Assembly: GCF_014897585.1 (NCBI RefSeq)
Contig: NZ_JABUXW010000001.1
Coordinates: 1-64,000 of the forward strand
DNA: 64,000 nt
Source: Brachybacterium tyrofermentans
Lineage (GTDB): Bacteria; Actinomycetota; Actinomycetes; Actinomycetales; Dermabacteraceae
Direction of reading: 5' to 3'
A model generated the notes under the pieces. The model did no database searches, was not told the origin of the DNA, and saw nothing but the letters and a program-made list of their open reading frames with translations. Shown in pieces: positions 21,095 to 30,036 of the stretch. A program made the position numbers and the translations under genes. Position 1 is the stretch's first letter, and every line of letters begins with the position of its first letter.

Positions 21095-23206
21095 ATGACC
21101 CGTGAACTTCCGTCGGCCCCGCAGCCGCCCCACCGTCCCATCGAGCGCACCCACCACGGCGACACCGTCGTGGACCCCTATGAGTGGATGCGCGACAAGA
21201 CCGACCCCGAGGTGATCGCTCACCTCGAGGCCGAGAACGCCTACGCCGACGCGCGCACCGCCCACCTCGCGGATCTCCGCACCACGCTGGTCGACGAGTT
21301 CGTCGGCCACACCCAGGAGACCGACCTCAGCGTGCCGGTGCGCCGGGACGACTGGTGGTACATCACCCGCACCACCGCGGGCGACGACTACCCCGCCTTC
21401 ACCCGCGTGCCCGATACGGGATCGCTGCCGCAGGTCGAGCCCGGGGCGTTGCTCGAGGGCGAGCAGATGCTGCTGGACGCGCAGGCCGAGGCCGCGGGCG
21501 CCGAGTTCTACTCGCTCGGCGGCCTCGCCCCCTCCCCCGACCACGCCCTGCTCGCGTACGCAGTCGACACCGCCGGCGATGAGCGCTTCACGATCCGGGT
21601 CAAGGACATCGCCTCCGGGGAGATCCTCGACGAGGCCGTCACGGATACCGGCTACGGCCTCGCCTTCTCCGCCGACCAGCAGTGGCTGTTCTACGCGCGG
21701 GTGGACGACGCCTGGCGCCAGCACCAGATCTGGCGGCATCGCCTCGGCACCTCCGCGCAGGACGACGAGCTCGTGCTCGAGGAGCCCGACGAGCGGTTCA
21801 TGATCGGCTTCGACCGCTCGCGGGATGGCTCCACCCTGATCATCCAGGCCGGCTCCACCTCCACCACCGAGGCGTGGCTGCTGGACCTCACGGATCCGAC
21901 CGCGGCCCCCGTGCCTGCGGGCGGCCGGCGCGAGGGCGTGGACTACGGCGTCGAGCACGCCGGGGACCGCCTGCTCGTGGTCCACAACGACGACGTCCAG
22001 GGCTTCGCGCTCGCCCAGGCCTCCCTCCAGGACCCGACGACCTGGGAGGACCTGCTGGTCGCGGGCGAGGGAGAGCGGCTGCTCGCGGTCGAGGCCTTCG
22101 CCTCCTTCGTCGCCCTCGAGCTGCGCAGCGCCGGGCTGGCGGGCGTGCGGCTGATCCCGCGCGCGGCCGACGGCTCGCTGCTCGTCGAGCAGGCCGCCGA
22201 CCTCACCCACGGCGGCGAGCTGGACACCGTCGAGCTCGACACGAACCCCGGCTGGGACAGCACCACCGTGCGCTACCAGCTGACCAGCATGCTCACTCCG
22301 ACGACCGTCGCCGAGCGGGACGTGCCCTCCGGCGAGACCACGGTGCTGCGGGTGACTCCGGTGCCGAAGTACGACCCCGAGCTGTACGTGGAACGACGCG
22401 AATGGGCCACCGCGGAGGACGGCACCGCGATCCCGCTCAGCGTGGTGGCCCGCAAGGAGGTCGCAGCCGACGGCACGGCGCCTGGCTACCTGTACGGCTA
22501 CGGCTCCTACGAGATGTCCATCGACCCGTCGTTCGTCCCCACCCGGCTCCCGTTGCTGGACCGCGGCGTGGTCATCGCGATCGCGCACGTGCGCGGCGGC
22601 GGCGAGATGGGCCGCGACTGGTACGACCACGGCAAGATGCTGGAGAAGAAGAACTCCTTCAGCGACTTCGTGGCGGCCGCGAAGCACCTCACCGACTCCG
22701 GACTCGTCGCCGCGGATCGGCTCTCCGCGGAGGGACGCAGCGCGGGCGGTCTGCTCATGGGCGGCATCGCCAACCTCGCCCCCGAGCGCTTCCGCGCGGT
22801 GATCGCCGGGGTGCCCTTCGTGGACACGCTCACCACGATCCTGGATCCCTCCCTGCCGCTGACCGTGGGCGAATGGGAGGAGTGGGGCGACCCGCTGCAC
22901 GATCCGGCGGTGTACCAGTACATGAAGGAGTACACGCCCTACGAGAACGTGCAGGCGGCGGACTACCCCGCGATCTTCGCGTCGACCTCCCTCAACGACA
23001 CCCGCGTGTTCTTCGTGGAGCCCGCGAAGTGGGTGGCCCGCCTGCGGGAGACCGTGACCAGCGATCAGGCCGCGCGGCCGATCCTGTTCCGCTGCGAGAT
23101 GGTCGCCGGGCACGGCGGCCGCTCCGGCCGCTACCGCAAGTGGGAGCAGCGGGCCGACGAGGTCGCCTGGCTGCTCGACCAGCTCGGGGCGACCGAGCTG
23201 CTCTGA
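21095..23206 (+). CDS. ptrB: Oligopeptidase B-like serine peptidase (S9A)
   Basis: A 703-residue cytoplasmic peptidase that cleaves short peptides after basic residues if it follows the family. The seven-bladed propeller covers roughly residues 10-420 and the hydrolase domain 460-700. The triad is complete: S549 in GRSAGG, D635 in LNDTRV, H673 in AGHGG. The blocks HVRGGGEMGRDWYDHGK and EPAKWVARLR are characteristic. The start ATG 21095 is decided by the leaderless -10 box; an ATG at 21059 adds 12 unrelated residues. It lies 129 bp after its inactive paralogue, on the same strand, and may be transcribed separately. The lack of a signal peptide argues against secretion. Confidence 0.92.
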   Translation: MTRELPSAPQPPHRPIERTHHGDTVVDPYEWMRDKTDPEVIAHLEAENAYADARTAHLADLRTTLVDEFVGHTQETDLSVPVRRDDWWYITRTTAGDDYPAFTRVPDTGSLPQVEPGALLEGEQMLLDAQAEAAGAEFYSLGGLAPSPDHALLAYAVDTAGDERFTIRVKDIASGEILDEAVTDTGYGLAFSADQQWLFYARVDDAWRQHQIWRHRLGTSAQDDELVLEEPDERFMIGFDRSRDGSTLIIQAGSTSTTEAWLLDLTDPTAAPVPAGGRREGVDYGVEHAGDRLLVVHNDDVQGFALAQASLQDPTTWEDLLVAGEGERLLAVEAFASFVALELRSAGLAGVRLIPRAADGSLLVEQAADLTHGGELDTVELDTNPGWDSTTVRYQLTSMLTPTTVAERDVPSGETTVLRVTPVPKYDPELYVERREWATAEDGTAIPLSVVARKEVAADGTAPGYLYGYGSYEMSIDPSFVPTRLPLLDRGVVIAIAHVRGGGEMGRDWYDHGKMLEKKNSFSDFVAAAKHLTDSGLVAADRLSAEGRSAGGLLMGGIANLAPERFRAVIAGVPFVDTLTTILDPSLPLTVGEWEEWGDPLHDPAVYQYMKEYTPYENVQAADYPAIFASTSLNDTRVFFVEPAKWVARLRETVTSDQAARPILFRCEMVAGHGGRSGRYRKWEQRADEVAWLLDQLGATELL

Positions 23207-23332
23207 GGGCGGGCCACCGTGGCTGGCTTCGGGGCCAGCCTCCGGGGCGGGCCTGCCGAGAGGGCGGACCGGCCCCATAGGTGCCCGAAAGTTTTCAGAG
23301 CGAACTGATCACCGACAAGGGAATCCTTGCTC

Positions 23333-23362
23333 TTGACGACTGTGTGACGCCTGCCATACGCT
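23333..23362 (+). promoter_or_regulatory. Xylanase gene promoter
   Basis: TTGACG (23333-23338), 18-bp spacer, TACGCT (23357-23362). It predicts a start near 23370 and a leader of about 45 nt that includes the palindrome at 23382. Confidence 0.6.
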
Positions 23363-23381
23363 CACAGAACCCGAAATGGTA

Positions 23382-23393
23382 CGAAATATTTCG
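23382..23393. promoter_or_regulatory. Palindrome CGAAATATTTCG, candidate operator
   Basis: A perfect 12-bp palindrome about 20 bp downstream of the predicted -10 box of the xylanase gene, in the early transcribed region. A related imperfect element CGAAAGTTTTC lies at 23287-23297. Repeats of the form CGAA(A)..TTTCG have been described, from memory, upstream of actinomycete xylanase genes as targets of LacI-family repressors. Confidence 0.5.
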
Positions 23394-23416
23394 CATTCTG
23401 AGTCACAGGAGACGTC

Positions 23417-24589
23417 ATGAAGCGCCGCCAGATCCTCACCGCCGGAGCGGTCACCGCTGCCGGCACCCTCTCTGCCGGAGGTGCCGCCTCCGCAGCCCTG
23501 TCCGGAACGGGGAAGACGCCCGGGAACGGGACGACTACCCCTCCAGGGCTCGCCGCGAAGGACACCCTGGCATGGGCCGCCGGGTCGACGATGAAGATCG
23601 GCACCGCCGTCGCCGGCGGCGGGCACCACACCGACGACCCGGACTCACCGTCCTCCACCGAGGCCGCCGCCTACGCAGAGGTCCTGAACCGGGAGTTCAG
23701 CTCGGTCTCCGCCGAGAACCAGATGAAGTGGGAGTACCTCCACCCCGAGCGCGACACCTACGCCTTCGAGGACGCCGACGCGATCCGGGACTCCGCCCGT
23801 CAGCACGGACAGGTCGTGCGCGGCCACACCTTGTTCTGGCACAGCCAGAACCCCACCTGGCTCGAGGAGGGCGACTTCGGCGCCGAGGAGCTGCGCACGA
23901 TCCTCAAGGACCACATCGACACGGTGGTGGGCCACTATCGCGGAGACATCCAGCAGTGGGACGTGTGCAACGAGATCTTCACCGAGGAGGGGGAGCTGCG
24001 CGAGAACAACATCTGGCTCCGCGAGCTGGGCCCCGGCATCATCGCCGACGCCTTCCGCTGGGCGCGCGCCGCGGATCCGGGCGCCCTGCTGTTCTTCAAC
24101 GACTACAACGTCGACGGCATCAACCCCAAGTCCGATGCCTACTACGCGCTCATCCAGGAGCTCCTCGCCGAAGGCATCCCGGTGGACGGCTTCGCCACCC
24201 AGGGGCATCTCTCCACCCGCTACGGCTTCCCTGCGGACCTCGCCGAGAACCTCCAGCGCTTCGCCGACCTCGGGCTGGAGACGGCGATCACCGAGCTCGA
24301 CGTGCGGATGGATCTGCCCGAGAGCGGGCGGCCCACCACCGAGCAGCTCGAGAAGCAGGCGGAGTACTACCGTCGCGTGACCGAGGCGGCCGTGGCCGTG
24401 GACGGCTGCAACTCGCTGACCCTGTGGGGCTTCGCGGACTCCTACTCGTGGGTCCCCGGCACCTTCCCGGGTGAGGGCGCCGCGACGGTCATGTGGGAGG
24501 ACTTCACCCGCAAGCCCGCCTACTACGCCGTGCAGGACGCGCTGGCCGAGGGCAGCGGGCGGGCCGGTCACCCGGCGCTGCGCCGCTGA
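23417..24589 (+). CDS. Secreted GH10 endo-1,4-beta-xylanase
   Basis: 390 residues. The N-terminus carries twin arginines (KRRQIL) and a hydrophobic stretch ending ASA-A, a likely Tat signal. The single GH10 domain fills about residues 50-375. Acid/base E186 lies in WDVCNEIF and nucleophile E293 in ITELDVRM; the blocks SAENQMKWEYLHP, GHTLFWHSQ and LWGFADSYSW are family hallmarks. No carbohydrate-binding module is attached. It should cleave internal xylan bonds outside the cell. CAGGAG precedes the ATG by 7 nt. Expression is probably controlled through the palindrome at 23382. No xylose or xyloside uptake gene lies next to it in this window. Confidence 0.95.
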   Translation: MKRRQILTAGAVTAAGTLSAGGAASAALSGTGKTPGNGTTTPPGLAAKDTLAWAAGSTMKIGTAVAGGGHHTDDPDSPSSTEAAAYAEVLNREFSSVSAENQMKWEYLHPERDTYAFEDADAIRDSARQHGQVVRGHTLFWHSQNPTWLEEGDFGAEELRTILKDHIDTVVGHYRGDIQQWDVCNEIFTEEGELRENNIWLRELGPGIIADAFRWARAADPGALLFFNDYNVDGINPKSDAYYALIQELLAEGIPVDGFATQGHLSTRYGFPADLAENLQRFADLGLETAITELDVRMDLPESGRPTTEQLEKQAEYYRRVTEAAVAVDGCNSLTLWGFADSYSWVPGTFPGEGAATVMWEDFTRKPAYYAVQDALAEGSGRAGHPALRR

Positions 24590-24590
24590 G

Positions 24591-24622
24591 GCACTGCGGC
24601 ACTGCGGCACTGCGGCACTGTC
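24591..24622. repeat. 8-bp tandem repeat, about 4 copies
   Basis: GCACTGCG three times plus a diverged fourth copy, starting right after the xylanase stop codon. No other element is seen before the convergent SDR gene. Confidence 0.8.
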
Positions 24623-24674
24623 CGTCCCCGCACCCCTCTCCCAGCGGCGGCTGCCTGATCAGCGGGCCATCCGG

Positions 24675-25577
24675 TCAGCTGACCAGGTAGCCGCCGTCGA
24701 CCGGGATCTCCGCGCCGTTGACCATCGAGGCGGCGTCCGAGGCGAGCCACACTGCCACGTCGGAGACCTCGCGGGGCTGCGCGAAGCGGGCCTGCGGGAT
24801 CCGCGCGAGCATCGGGGCGGCCTTGGCCGGCTGCTCGCCCCACACCGTCTGCCCCATGTCGGTGAGCACCACGGTGGGACAGATCGAGTTCGCCCGCACC
24901 CCGCGGGAACCGAGCTCGAGGGCGAGGGTGCGGGTGGCCATCACCAGCCCCGCCTTCGCGGTGCTGTAGGCATAGTGCTCGGCCAGCGGGCGCAGCGCGG
25001 CGGCCGAGGCGATCGTGACGATGGCCCCGCCGCCGGCCTCCGCCATCGCCGCTCCGGCGCGGGCGGCGAGCAGCGCGGGGGCGCGGAGGTTCACGCGGAG
25101 CGTCTCGTCGAAGTGGGCGGTGTCCAGCGCGTCGACCATCTCGGGATGGGAGAGGCCGGCGTTGTTCACGAGCACGTCGAGGCCGGTGGCTCCGGCCCCT
25201 CCGTCGACCCGTCCGTCGGCCCCTGCGGTCTGTGCGAGCAGGGCGGAGGCGTCGTCCCAGAGGGTGTCGGGGACGTCCGGGTCGGCGAGGTCCGCCGCGA
25301 GGACCGCGATGCGCACCCCGTGCTCGGCCGTGAGCTGTCGAGCGGTCTCCTCGAGCGTCGCGGCGTCACGCGCGGTGAGCACGAGATCAGCGCCGGCCGC
25401 GGCGTAGGCGCGGGCGATGTCGGCGCCGATCCCCCGGCTCGCCCCGGTGATCAGGGCGCGACGCCCCGCGAGGGGGCGCTCAGGCGTCTGGAGAGCTGCC
25501 GCGGGGCCGGCAACGGGGCCAGCAGGCGACGGGCGGCCGACGGAGGAGGGGCCGGAACCTGGCTCGATCGATGTCAT
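24675..25577 (-). CDS. SDR-family oxidoreductase
   Basis: A 300-residue short-chain dehydrogenase/reductase. After a Pro/Gly-rich extension of about 38 residues comes the NAD(P)-binding TGASRGIG, then VLVNNAG, the catalytic serine in IASAAA and YSTAK (Tyr and Lys of the active site), and a C-terminal PVDGGYLVS typical of classical SDRs. The substrate cannot be told from sequence. It is convergent with the xylanase and lies downstream of metQ on the same strand with a 42-bp gap. The start ATG 25577 fits a leaderless TAACCT box, so the odd N-terminal extension may be real; an internal start cannot be excluded. Confidence 0.88.
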   Translation of the reverse strand: MTSIEPGSGPSSVGRPSPAGPVAGPAAALQTPERPLAGRRALITGASRGIGADIARAYAAAGADLVLTARDAATLEETARQLTAEHGVRIAVLAADLADPDVPDTLWDDASALLAQTAGADGRVDGGAGATGLDVLVNNAGLSHPEMVDALDTAHFDETLRVNLRAPALLAARAGAAMAEAGGGAIVTIASAAALRPLAEHYAYSTAKAGLVMATRTLALELGSRGVRANSICPTVVLTDMGQTVWGEQPAKAAPMLARIPQARFAQPREVSDVAVWLASDAASMVNGAEIPVDGGYLVS

Positions 25578-25583
25578 CGACCC

Positions 25584-25589
25584 AGGTTA
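25584..25589 (-). promoter_or_regulatory. -10 box for leaderless SDR gene
   Basis: Reverse strand TAACCT, 6 nt before ATG 25577. No ribosome-binding site or clear -35 box is seen. Confidence 0.45.
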
Positions 25590-25619
25590 CGGCCCCTCGG
25601 GGCGAGCGCGCGGGGTGGC

Positions 25620-26456
25620 TCAGAAGGCGGGGATGACGCCACCGGCGTAGGTGTCTTCGATGAACGTGCGCACGTCCTCGGAGTGCATCAGCTCCTCGAG
25701 CTTCTTCAGCGCCGAGTTCTCCACGTCGGCAGTGCGGATCGCGAGCAGGTTCGCGTACGGGTTGCCGTCCGGAGACTCGAGGACCAGGGCGTCTTCGGCG
25801 GGCTTGAGATCCGCCTCGAGCGCGTAGTTGCCGTTGATCACAGCTGCCGCGAAGTCGCCCTTGGTGCGAGGCAGCAGGGCCGGATCGATCTCGGAGAGAT
25901 TCAGCGACTTCGGGTTGTCGACGATGTCGTCCTTCGTCGCGTCGGTGGGCTCGATGCCCTCGGTCAGGGTGAACAGGCCCTGCTCCGCGAGAAGCGCGAG
26001 TGCACGTCCACGGTTGGACGGGTCGTTGGGGACTCCGATCTCATCGCCGTCAGCGAGATCGTCGAGGCTGGAGAGGGAGTCGGAGTAGATGCCCAGCGGC
26101 TCGAGGTGGACGGGCTCGAGGGCGGTCAGCTCGTAGCCGTTCTCCTCGATCTCGGTATCGAGATAGGGCTTGTGCTGGAAGAAGTTCGCGTCGACCTCGC
26201 CGTCGTTCAGCAGACGGTTCGGGATCGGGTACTCCGTCTGCTCCTGCAGGTCGAGCTCGAGGCCCGCATCCGCGGCGAGGTTGTCCTTGACGAAGGTCAG
26301 GATCGCCATGTGCGGCACCGGGGTCGCGGCGATGCGGATCGTCGTGACACCGTCCTTCTCCTCCAGTGCGGTGTCGTCCCCGCCGCAGGCGGCGAGGGTC
26401 AGAGCGGCGAGACCCGCTCCGGAAGCGAACAGGGTACGGCGGCTGAACGTGCTCAT
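25620..26456 (-). CDS. metQ: D-methionine-binding lipoprotein MetQ
   Basis: 278 residues. The signal peptide ends in lipobox TLAAC and the mature protein is an NlpA-family binding protein: TPVPHMAILTFVKDNL, EVDANFFQHKPYLD and VPNDPSNRGRALALL are the conserved blocks. It delivers methionine to MetI/MetN. AGGAGG lies 7-8 nt before the ATG. It is the last gene of metN-metI-metQ, 55 bp after metI. Other NlpA ligands are possible, but the gene order matches methionine uptake. Confidence 0.92.
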   Translation of the reverse strand: MSTFSRRTLFASGAGLAALTLAACGGDDTALEEKDGVTTIRIAATPVPHMAILTFVKDNLAADAGLELDLQEQTEYPIPNRLLNDGEVDANFFQHKPYLDTEIEENGYELTALEPVHLEPLGIYSDSLSSLDDLADGDEIGVPNDPSNRGRALALLAEQGLFTLTEGIEPTDATKDDIVDNPKSLNLSEIDPALLPRTKGDFAAAVINGNYALEADLKPAEDALVLESPDGNPYANLLAIRTADVENSALKKLEELMHSEDVRTFIEDTYAGGVIPAF

Positions 26457-26511
26457 GAGGGGTCCTCCTGGGGACGGGGTCGGGGAGTGGGGAGGGATAT
26501 CGACGCGTGGT

Positions 26512-27213
26512 TCACGCGGTGCGAGCGCGGTGGTCGACGGCTGTGGCCAGGCGGGACCCGAGGAGCTGCACCAGGATCACGATGATGACCAGCAGGACCA
26601 CCGTCGCGATGATGACCTCGGTCTGGTAGCCGGTGTATCCACGGTTGTAGGCGAGCTGGCCGAGGCCGCCCGCGTTCACCGAGCCGGCCATGGCGGTGTA
26701 GCCGATCACGGCGATCGTGGTGGTGGTGATCGATCCGATAATCCCGGGCAGGGCTTCGGGGATAAGCACCTGGCGGATGATCTGCCACCGACTCGCACCC
26801 ATCATCTGCACGGCCTCGATCTTCCCGGCGGGAATCTCCCGCAGGTTCAGCTCGAAGAGCCGGGCGGCGAAGGGCACAGCGGCGATCGTCAGGGCGATCA
26901 TCGCCGCGTTGGGGCCCGTCGAGCGCCCGGTGACCGCCGAGGTGATCGGGATCAGCGCGATGATCAGGATGAAGAACGGAAAAGAGCGCAGCACGTTGAC
27001 GATGAAGCCGACGACCTGGTTGACGGTGCGCACTGGGCGCGACGTCGACCCGTCGGTCTCGAACAGTGCCACGCCGAGCGGGAGGCCGAGCACCACGGTC
27101 AGCGCCATGGTCACTGCCGTCATATAGAGCGTGATCAGGGTGTTCTGCCAGAGGCCGTCCTCCCAGCGGTGGAACAGCGGGTTCTGCAGCCACTCCTGAA
27201 GGGTGTCCATCAT
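26512..27213 (-). CDS. metI: Methionine ABC transporter permease MetI
   Basis: A 233-residue permease with five predicted membrane helices. The EAA loop is in KIEAVQMMGASRWQIIRQVLIPEALPGI, here as in the MetI family, and YNRGYTGYQTEVI near the end is also family-typical. GGAGGTGACGGC precedes the ATG, and the gene overlaps metN by 4 nt, so the two are translationally coupled. Confidence 0.93.
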   Translation of the reverse strand: MMDTLQEWLQNPLFHRWEDGLWQNTLITLYMTAVTMALTVVLGLPLGVALFETDGSTSRPVRTVNQVVGFIVNVLRSFPFFILIIALIPITSAVTGRSTGPNAAMIALTIAAVPFAARLFELNLREIPAGKIEAVQMMGASRWQIIRQVLIPEALPGIIGSITTTTIAVIGYTAMAGSVNAGGLGQLAYNRGYTGYQTEVIIATVVLLVIIVILVQLLGSRLATAVDHRARTA

Positions 27214-28226
27214 GCCGTCACCTCCTTCGCGACCACGCCGGCCGCCTCGAGCTCGGTCAGGAACTCCGCCAGGCCCTCGGCGGAGATCGGCTGGTCCGAG
27301 CGGTTGCGGAGCGCCAGCTGGACACGGCCCACCTGACGGCCGCCGAGCGTCTCGATGGTGCCGGCGACGATCGTCGCCTCGGCCTCATAGGTCTCGGCGA
27401 GGCGCACCAGATCGTCGCTGGTGCGGATCGTCGGCGAGTCGCCGTAGTCGCAGTTGACGATGAGGGCGTTGATACCGGTGGGCGCGGGGGGCAGAGGGAT
27501 CAGCTCGGCCGACAGCGGCCCGTGCGGATCCGCCGCCACGTCGACCAGGTCGCCGGTCTGGGTGATCGCGCCGTTCTCGAGCAGGGTCACGGTGTCGCAG
27601 ACCTCGCGCACCACGGCCATCTCGTGGGTGATGATCACGACCGTGATGCCGAGGCGTTCACGCAGGTCGGCGATGAGATCGAGGATCTGATGCGTGGTGG
27701 TGCCGTCGAGCGCACTGGTGGGCTCGTCGCACAGCAGCACCTTGGGCTCCGCGGCGAGGCCGCGGGCGATGCCGACGCGCTGGATCTGGCCGCCGGAGAG
27801 CTGTGCGGGGTAGTTGTGCTCCCGGCCCGAGAGGCCCACGAGCTCCACGAGCTCGGCGACGCGACGCTCGCGCTGGGCGCGGGGCACCCCGGCGATCTCC
27901 AGCGGATGGGCGATGTTCTGGGCGGCGGTGCGGGAGTCCAGCAGGTTCGCGTGCTGGAACACCATGCCGATGTTGCGTCGGGCGGCGCGCAGGGCCTTGC
28001 CCTCGAGGGCGGCCACGTCCGTGCCGTCCACCTCGACGCGCCCGGACGTGGGCTTCTCCAGCCCGGTCAGACAGCGGATGAGGGTGGACTTGCCCGCACC
28101 GGAACGGCCGACGATGCCGTGCACGCGCCCCGGTTCGAGGTGGAGGTCGATCCCGCCGAGCGCGACGACGGGGTCTCCCCCGCCGGGTGCGGGAAAGACC
28201 TTCGTGAGGCTGTCGAGTGTGATCAC
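27210..28226 (-). CDS. metN: Methionine ABC transporter ATPase MetN
   Basis: 338 residues. The ATPase domain has Walker A GRSGAGKST, Q-loop MVFQHANLL, signature LSGGQIQR and Walker B VLLCDEPTSALD. Residues about 260-335 form a NIL domain, the C-terminal regulatory domain through which intracellular methionine inhibits MetN. The predicted GTG start at 28226 abuts a GGAG directly, with no normal spacing, and an in-frame stop lies just upstream; initiation may be unusual. A small inverted repeat covers this site. Confidence 0.93.
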   Translation of the reverse strand: MITLDSLTKVFPAPGGGDPVVALGGIDLHLEPGRVHGIVGRSGAGKSTLIRCLTGLEKPTSGRVEVDGTDVAALEGKALRAARRNIGMVFQHANLLDSRTAAQNIAHPLEIAGVPRAQRERRVAELVELVGLSGREHNYPAQLSGGQIQRVGIARGLAAEPKVLLCDEPTSALDGTTTHQILDLIADLRERLGITVVIITHEMAVVREVCDTVTLLENGAITQTGDLVDVAADPHGPLSAELIPLPPAPTGINALIVNCDYGDSPTIRTSDDLVRLAETYEAEATIVAGTIETLGGRQVGRVQLALRNRSDQPISAEGLAEFLTELEAAGVVAKEVTA

Positions 28227-28227
28227 C

Positions 28228-28247
28228 TCCGAAGTGAATCATTCGGA
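28228..28247 (-). promoter_or_regulatory. Inverted repeat over the metN start region
   Basis: TCCGAA-8-TTCGGA lies immediately before the metN start codon and contains part of the GGAGG. It could be an operator or, in RNA, a hairpin that hides the ribosome-binding site. No known methionine or SAM riboswitch fold was recognised in the 136 bp upstream of metN. Confidence 0.4.
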
Positions 28248-28362
28248 CACGCCGAGGCCGGAGTACTTGTTCATCTGACGAAACACAGCTCACAGACCAG
28301 CGGGGACGTGTGTGCACGGCGTCACGTCGGCCCGGTGGCCCGAAGGTCCGGTGGCCCGGCCT

Positions 28363-30036
28363 CTACGCGCGCTGCCGGGCCACGCGGGACTCGTCCCAGA
28401 CCGGCACGTCGGACTCGTAGACCTCGCCATCGGCGCCGAACACCACGAAGCGGTCGACGTCGCGCACGAACCAGCGGTCGTGCGTGACCGCGACGACGGT
28501 CCCCTCGAAGGCGGCGAGCGCCTGCTGGAGGGCGTCGGCCGATTCGAGGTCGAGGTTGTCGGTGGGCTCGTCCAGCAGCAGCAGTGTGGCGCCGCCCAGC
28601 TCGAGCAGGAGGATCTGGAAGCGCGCCTGCTGACCGCCGGAGAGCGAGTCGAAGGTCTGCTCGGCGGCGCGGGCGAGCTCGTAGCGGGCCAGCACCCGCG
28701 CCGCCTCCTCCTGCGGCTTCCCCGCTCGATGCTCGTCCCCGCGATGCAGGATCTCCAGGAGCGTGCGTCCGGCGAGGTCGGAGCGGCCGTGGGTCTGCGC
28801 GAACCAGCCCGGGCGCACCCGTGCCCCGAGCCGTGCCGTGCCCGTGTGCTCGACAGGATCGATCGGCACCTCGGAGACCGGCAGATGCTCGGGAGCGGGA
28901 TCGCTGCCGCCGGCGGCGAGCAGACGCAGGAAGTGCGACTTGCCCGAGCCGTTGGAGCCGAGCACCGCGATCCGGTCCCCGAAGCGCACCTCGAGGTCGA
29001 AGGGCTGCATCAGGCCGGTCAGCTCGAGGCTCTCGCACACGATTGCCCGCTTGCCGGTGCGCCCGCCGCGCAGTCGCATGCCGAGCTTCTGCTCGCGCGG
29101 CTGCTGCTCGGGCGGGCCGGCGCCCTCGAACCGCGCCAGGCGGGTCTGCGCCGCCCGGTAGCGGGCGGCCATATCCGAGTTGTAGGCCGCCTTCTGCTTG
29201 TACATCTGCACCAGGGCGCGCAGCTTGGCCTGCTCCTCGTCCCAGCGCCTGCGCAGCTCGTCGAGCCGTTCGAAGCGCTTCTCTCGGGCCTCTTGGTAGG
29301 TGGCGAACCCGCCGGGATGCGTCCAGGAGGTGTTCCCGACGGCCCCCAGCTCGAGGGTGACGATCGCTGTCGCGGTGCGGGCCAGCAGCTCCCGGTCGTG
29401 GCTGACGAACAGCACGGATTTCTCGGAGGCCACCAGGCGTTCCTCGAGCCAGCGTTTGCCGGGCACGTCGAGGAAGTTGTCCGGCTCGTCCAGCAGCAGC
29501 ATCTCGTCGGGCCCGCGCAGCAGCGCCTCCAGGGCGAGTCGCTTCTGCTCGCCGCCGGAGAGCGACTGGACGTCCCGCTCTGCGCAGCCCTCGTACGTCG
29601 ACCCGAGCGCCGCTATCGTGCAGACGTCCCACAGCACCTCGGCCTCGTAGCCACCGGCCTCGCCCCATCCGGTGAGCGCCCTCGCGTAATCCATCTGCGC
29701 GGCGGTCGAATCGGTCTCGACCATCGCCTGCTCGGCGCGGTCCACCGCGGCGGCGGCCCGACGCAGGGCCGGGGGCGAGACGGCCAGCAGCAGCTCGCGC
29801 ACCGTGCCGCCGGCGAGGAACTGGCGCATGACCCCCAACGTGCCGTCCTGGGTGATGGCCCCTGAATCCGCGCTCAGATCACCGGTGATCAGGCGCAGCA
29901 GAGTGGTCTTGCCGGCGCCGTTGGCCCCGATGAGCGCGACCCGCGCGCCCTCGCCCACCCGGAAGGAGACGTCGCTCAGCAGCGGTCTGCCGTCGGCCAG
30001 CGTGTAGTCGATGCCGGCGATGTCGAGGTGTGCCAT
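28363..30036 (-). CDS. ABC-F family ATPase
   Basis: A 557-residue cytoplasmic protein with two ATPase cassettes and no membrane segments. Walker A motifs are GANGAGKTT and GSNGSGKSH; signatures LSGGEQKR and LSGGQQAR; Walker B motifs LLLDEPDNFLD and LLLDEPTDNLD. The charged linker between the cassettes corresponds to the P-site interaction motif of ABC-F proteins. Members act on ribosomes as translation factors or antibiotic-resistance factors; which applies here is not determined. The ATG at 30036 gives the normal MAHLDIAGIDY start. Confidence 0.9.
   Translation of the reverse strand: MAHLDIAGIDYTLADGRPLLSDVSFRVGEGARVALIGANGAGKTTLLRLITGDLSADSGAITQDGTLGVMRQFLAGGTVRELLLAVSPPALRRAAAAVDRAEQAMVETDSTAAQMDYARALTGWGEAGGYEAEVLWDVCTIAALGSTYEGCAERDVQSLSGGEQKRLALEALLRGPDEMLLLDEPDNFLDVPGKRWLEERLVASEKSVLFVSHDRELLARTATAIVTLELGAVGNTSWTHPGGFATYQEAREKRFERLDELRRRWDEEQAKLRALVQMYKQKAAYNSDMAARYRAAQTRLARFEGAGPPEQQPREQKLGMRLRGGRTGKRAIVCESLELTGLMQPFDLEVRFGDRIAVLGSNGSGKSHFLRLLAAGGSDPAPEHLPVSEVPIDPVEHTGTARLGARVRPGWFAQTHGRSDLAGRTLLEILHRGDEHRAGKPQEEAARVLARYELARAAEQTFDSLSGGQQARFQILLLELGGATLLLLDEPTDNLDLESADALQQALAAFEGTVVAVTHDRWFVRDVDRFVVFGADGEVYESDVPVWDESRVARQRA

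Noticed and set aside
18725-23278. Minus-strand open frame of 1,517 codons opposite the S9 pair
   Set aside because: Antisense shadow; its apparent internal duplication only mirrors the duplicated peptidase genes.
28227-28362. SAM riboswitch upstream of metN
   Set aside because: The region is only 136 nt long and lacks recognisable SAM-I or SAM-IV core elements.
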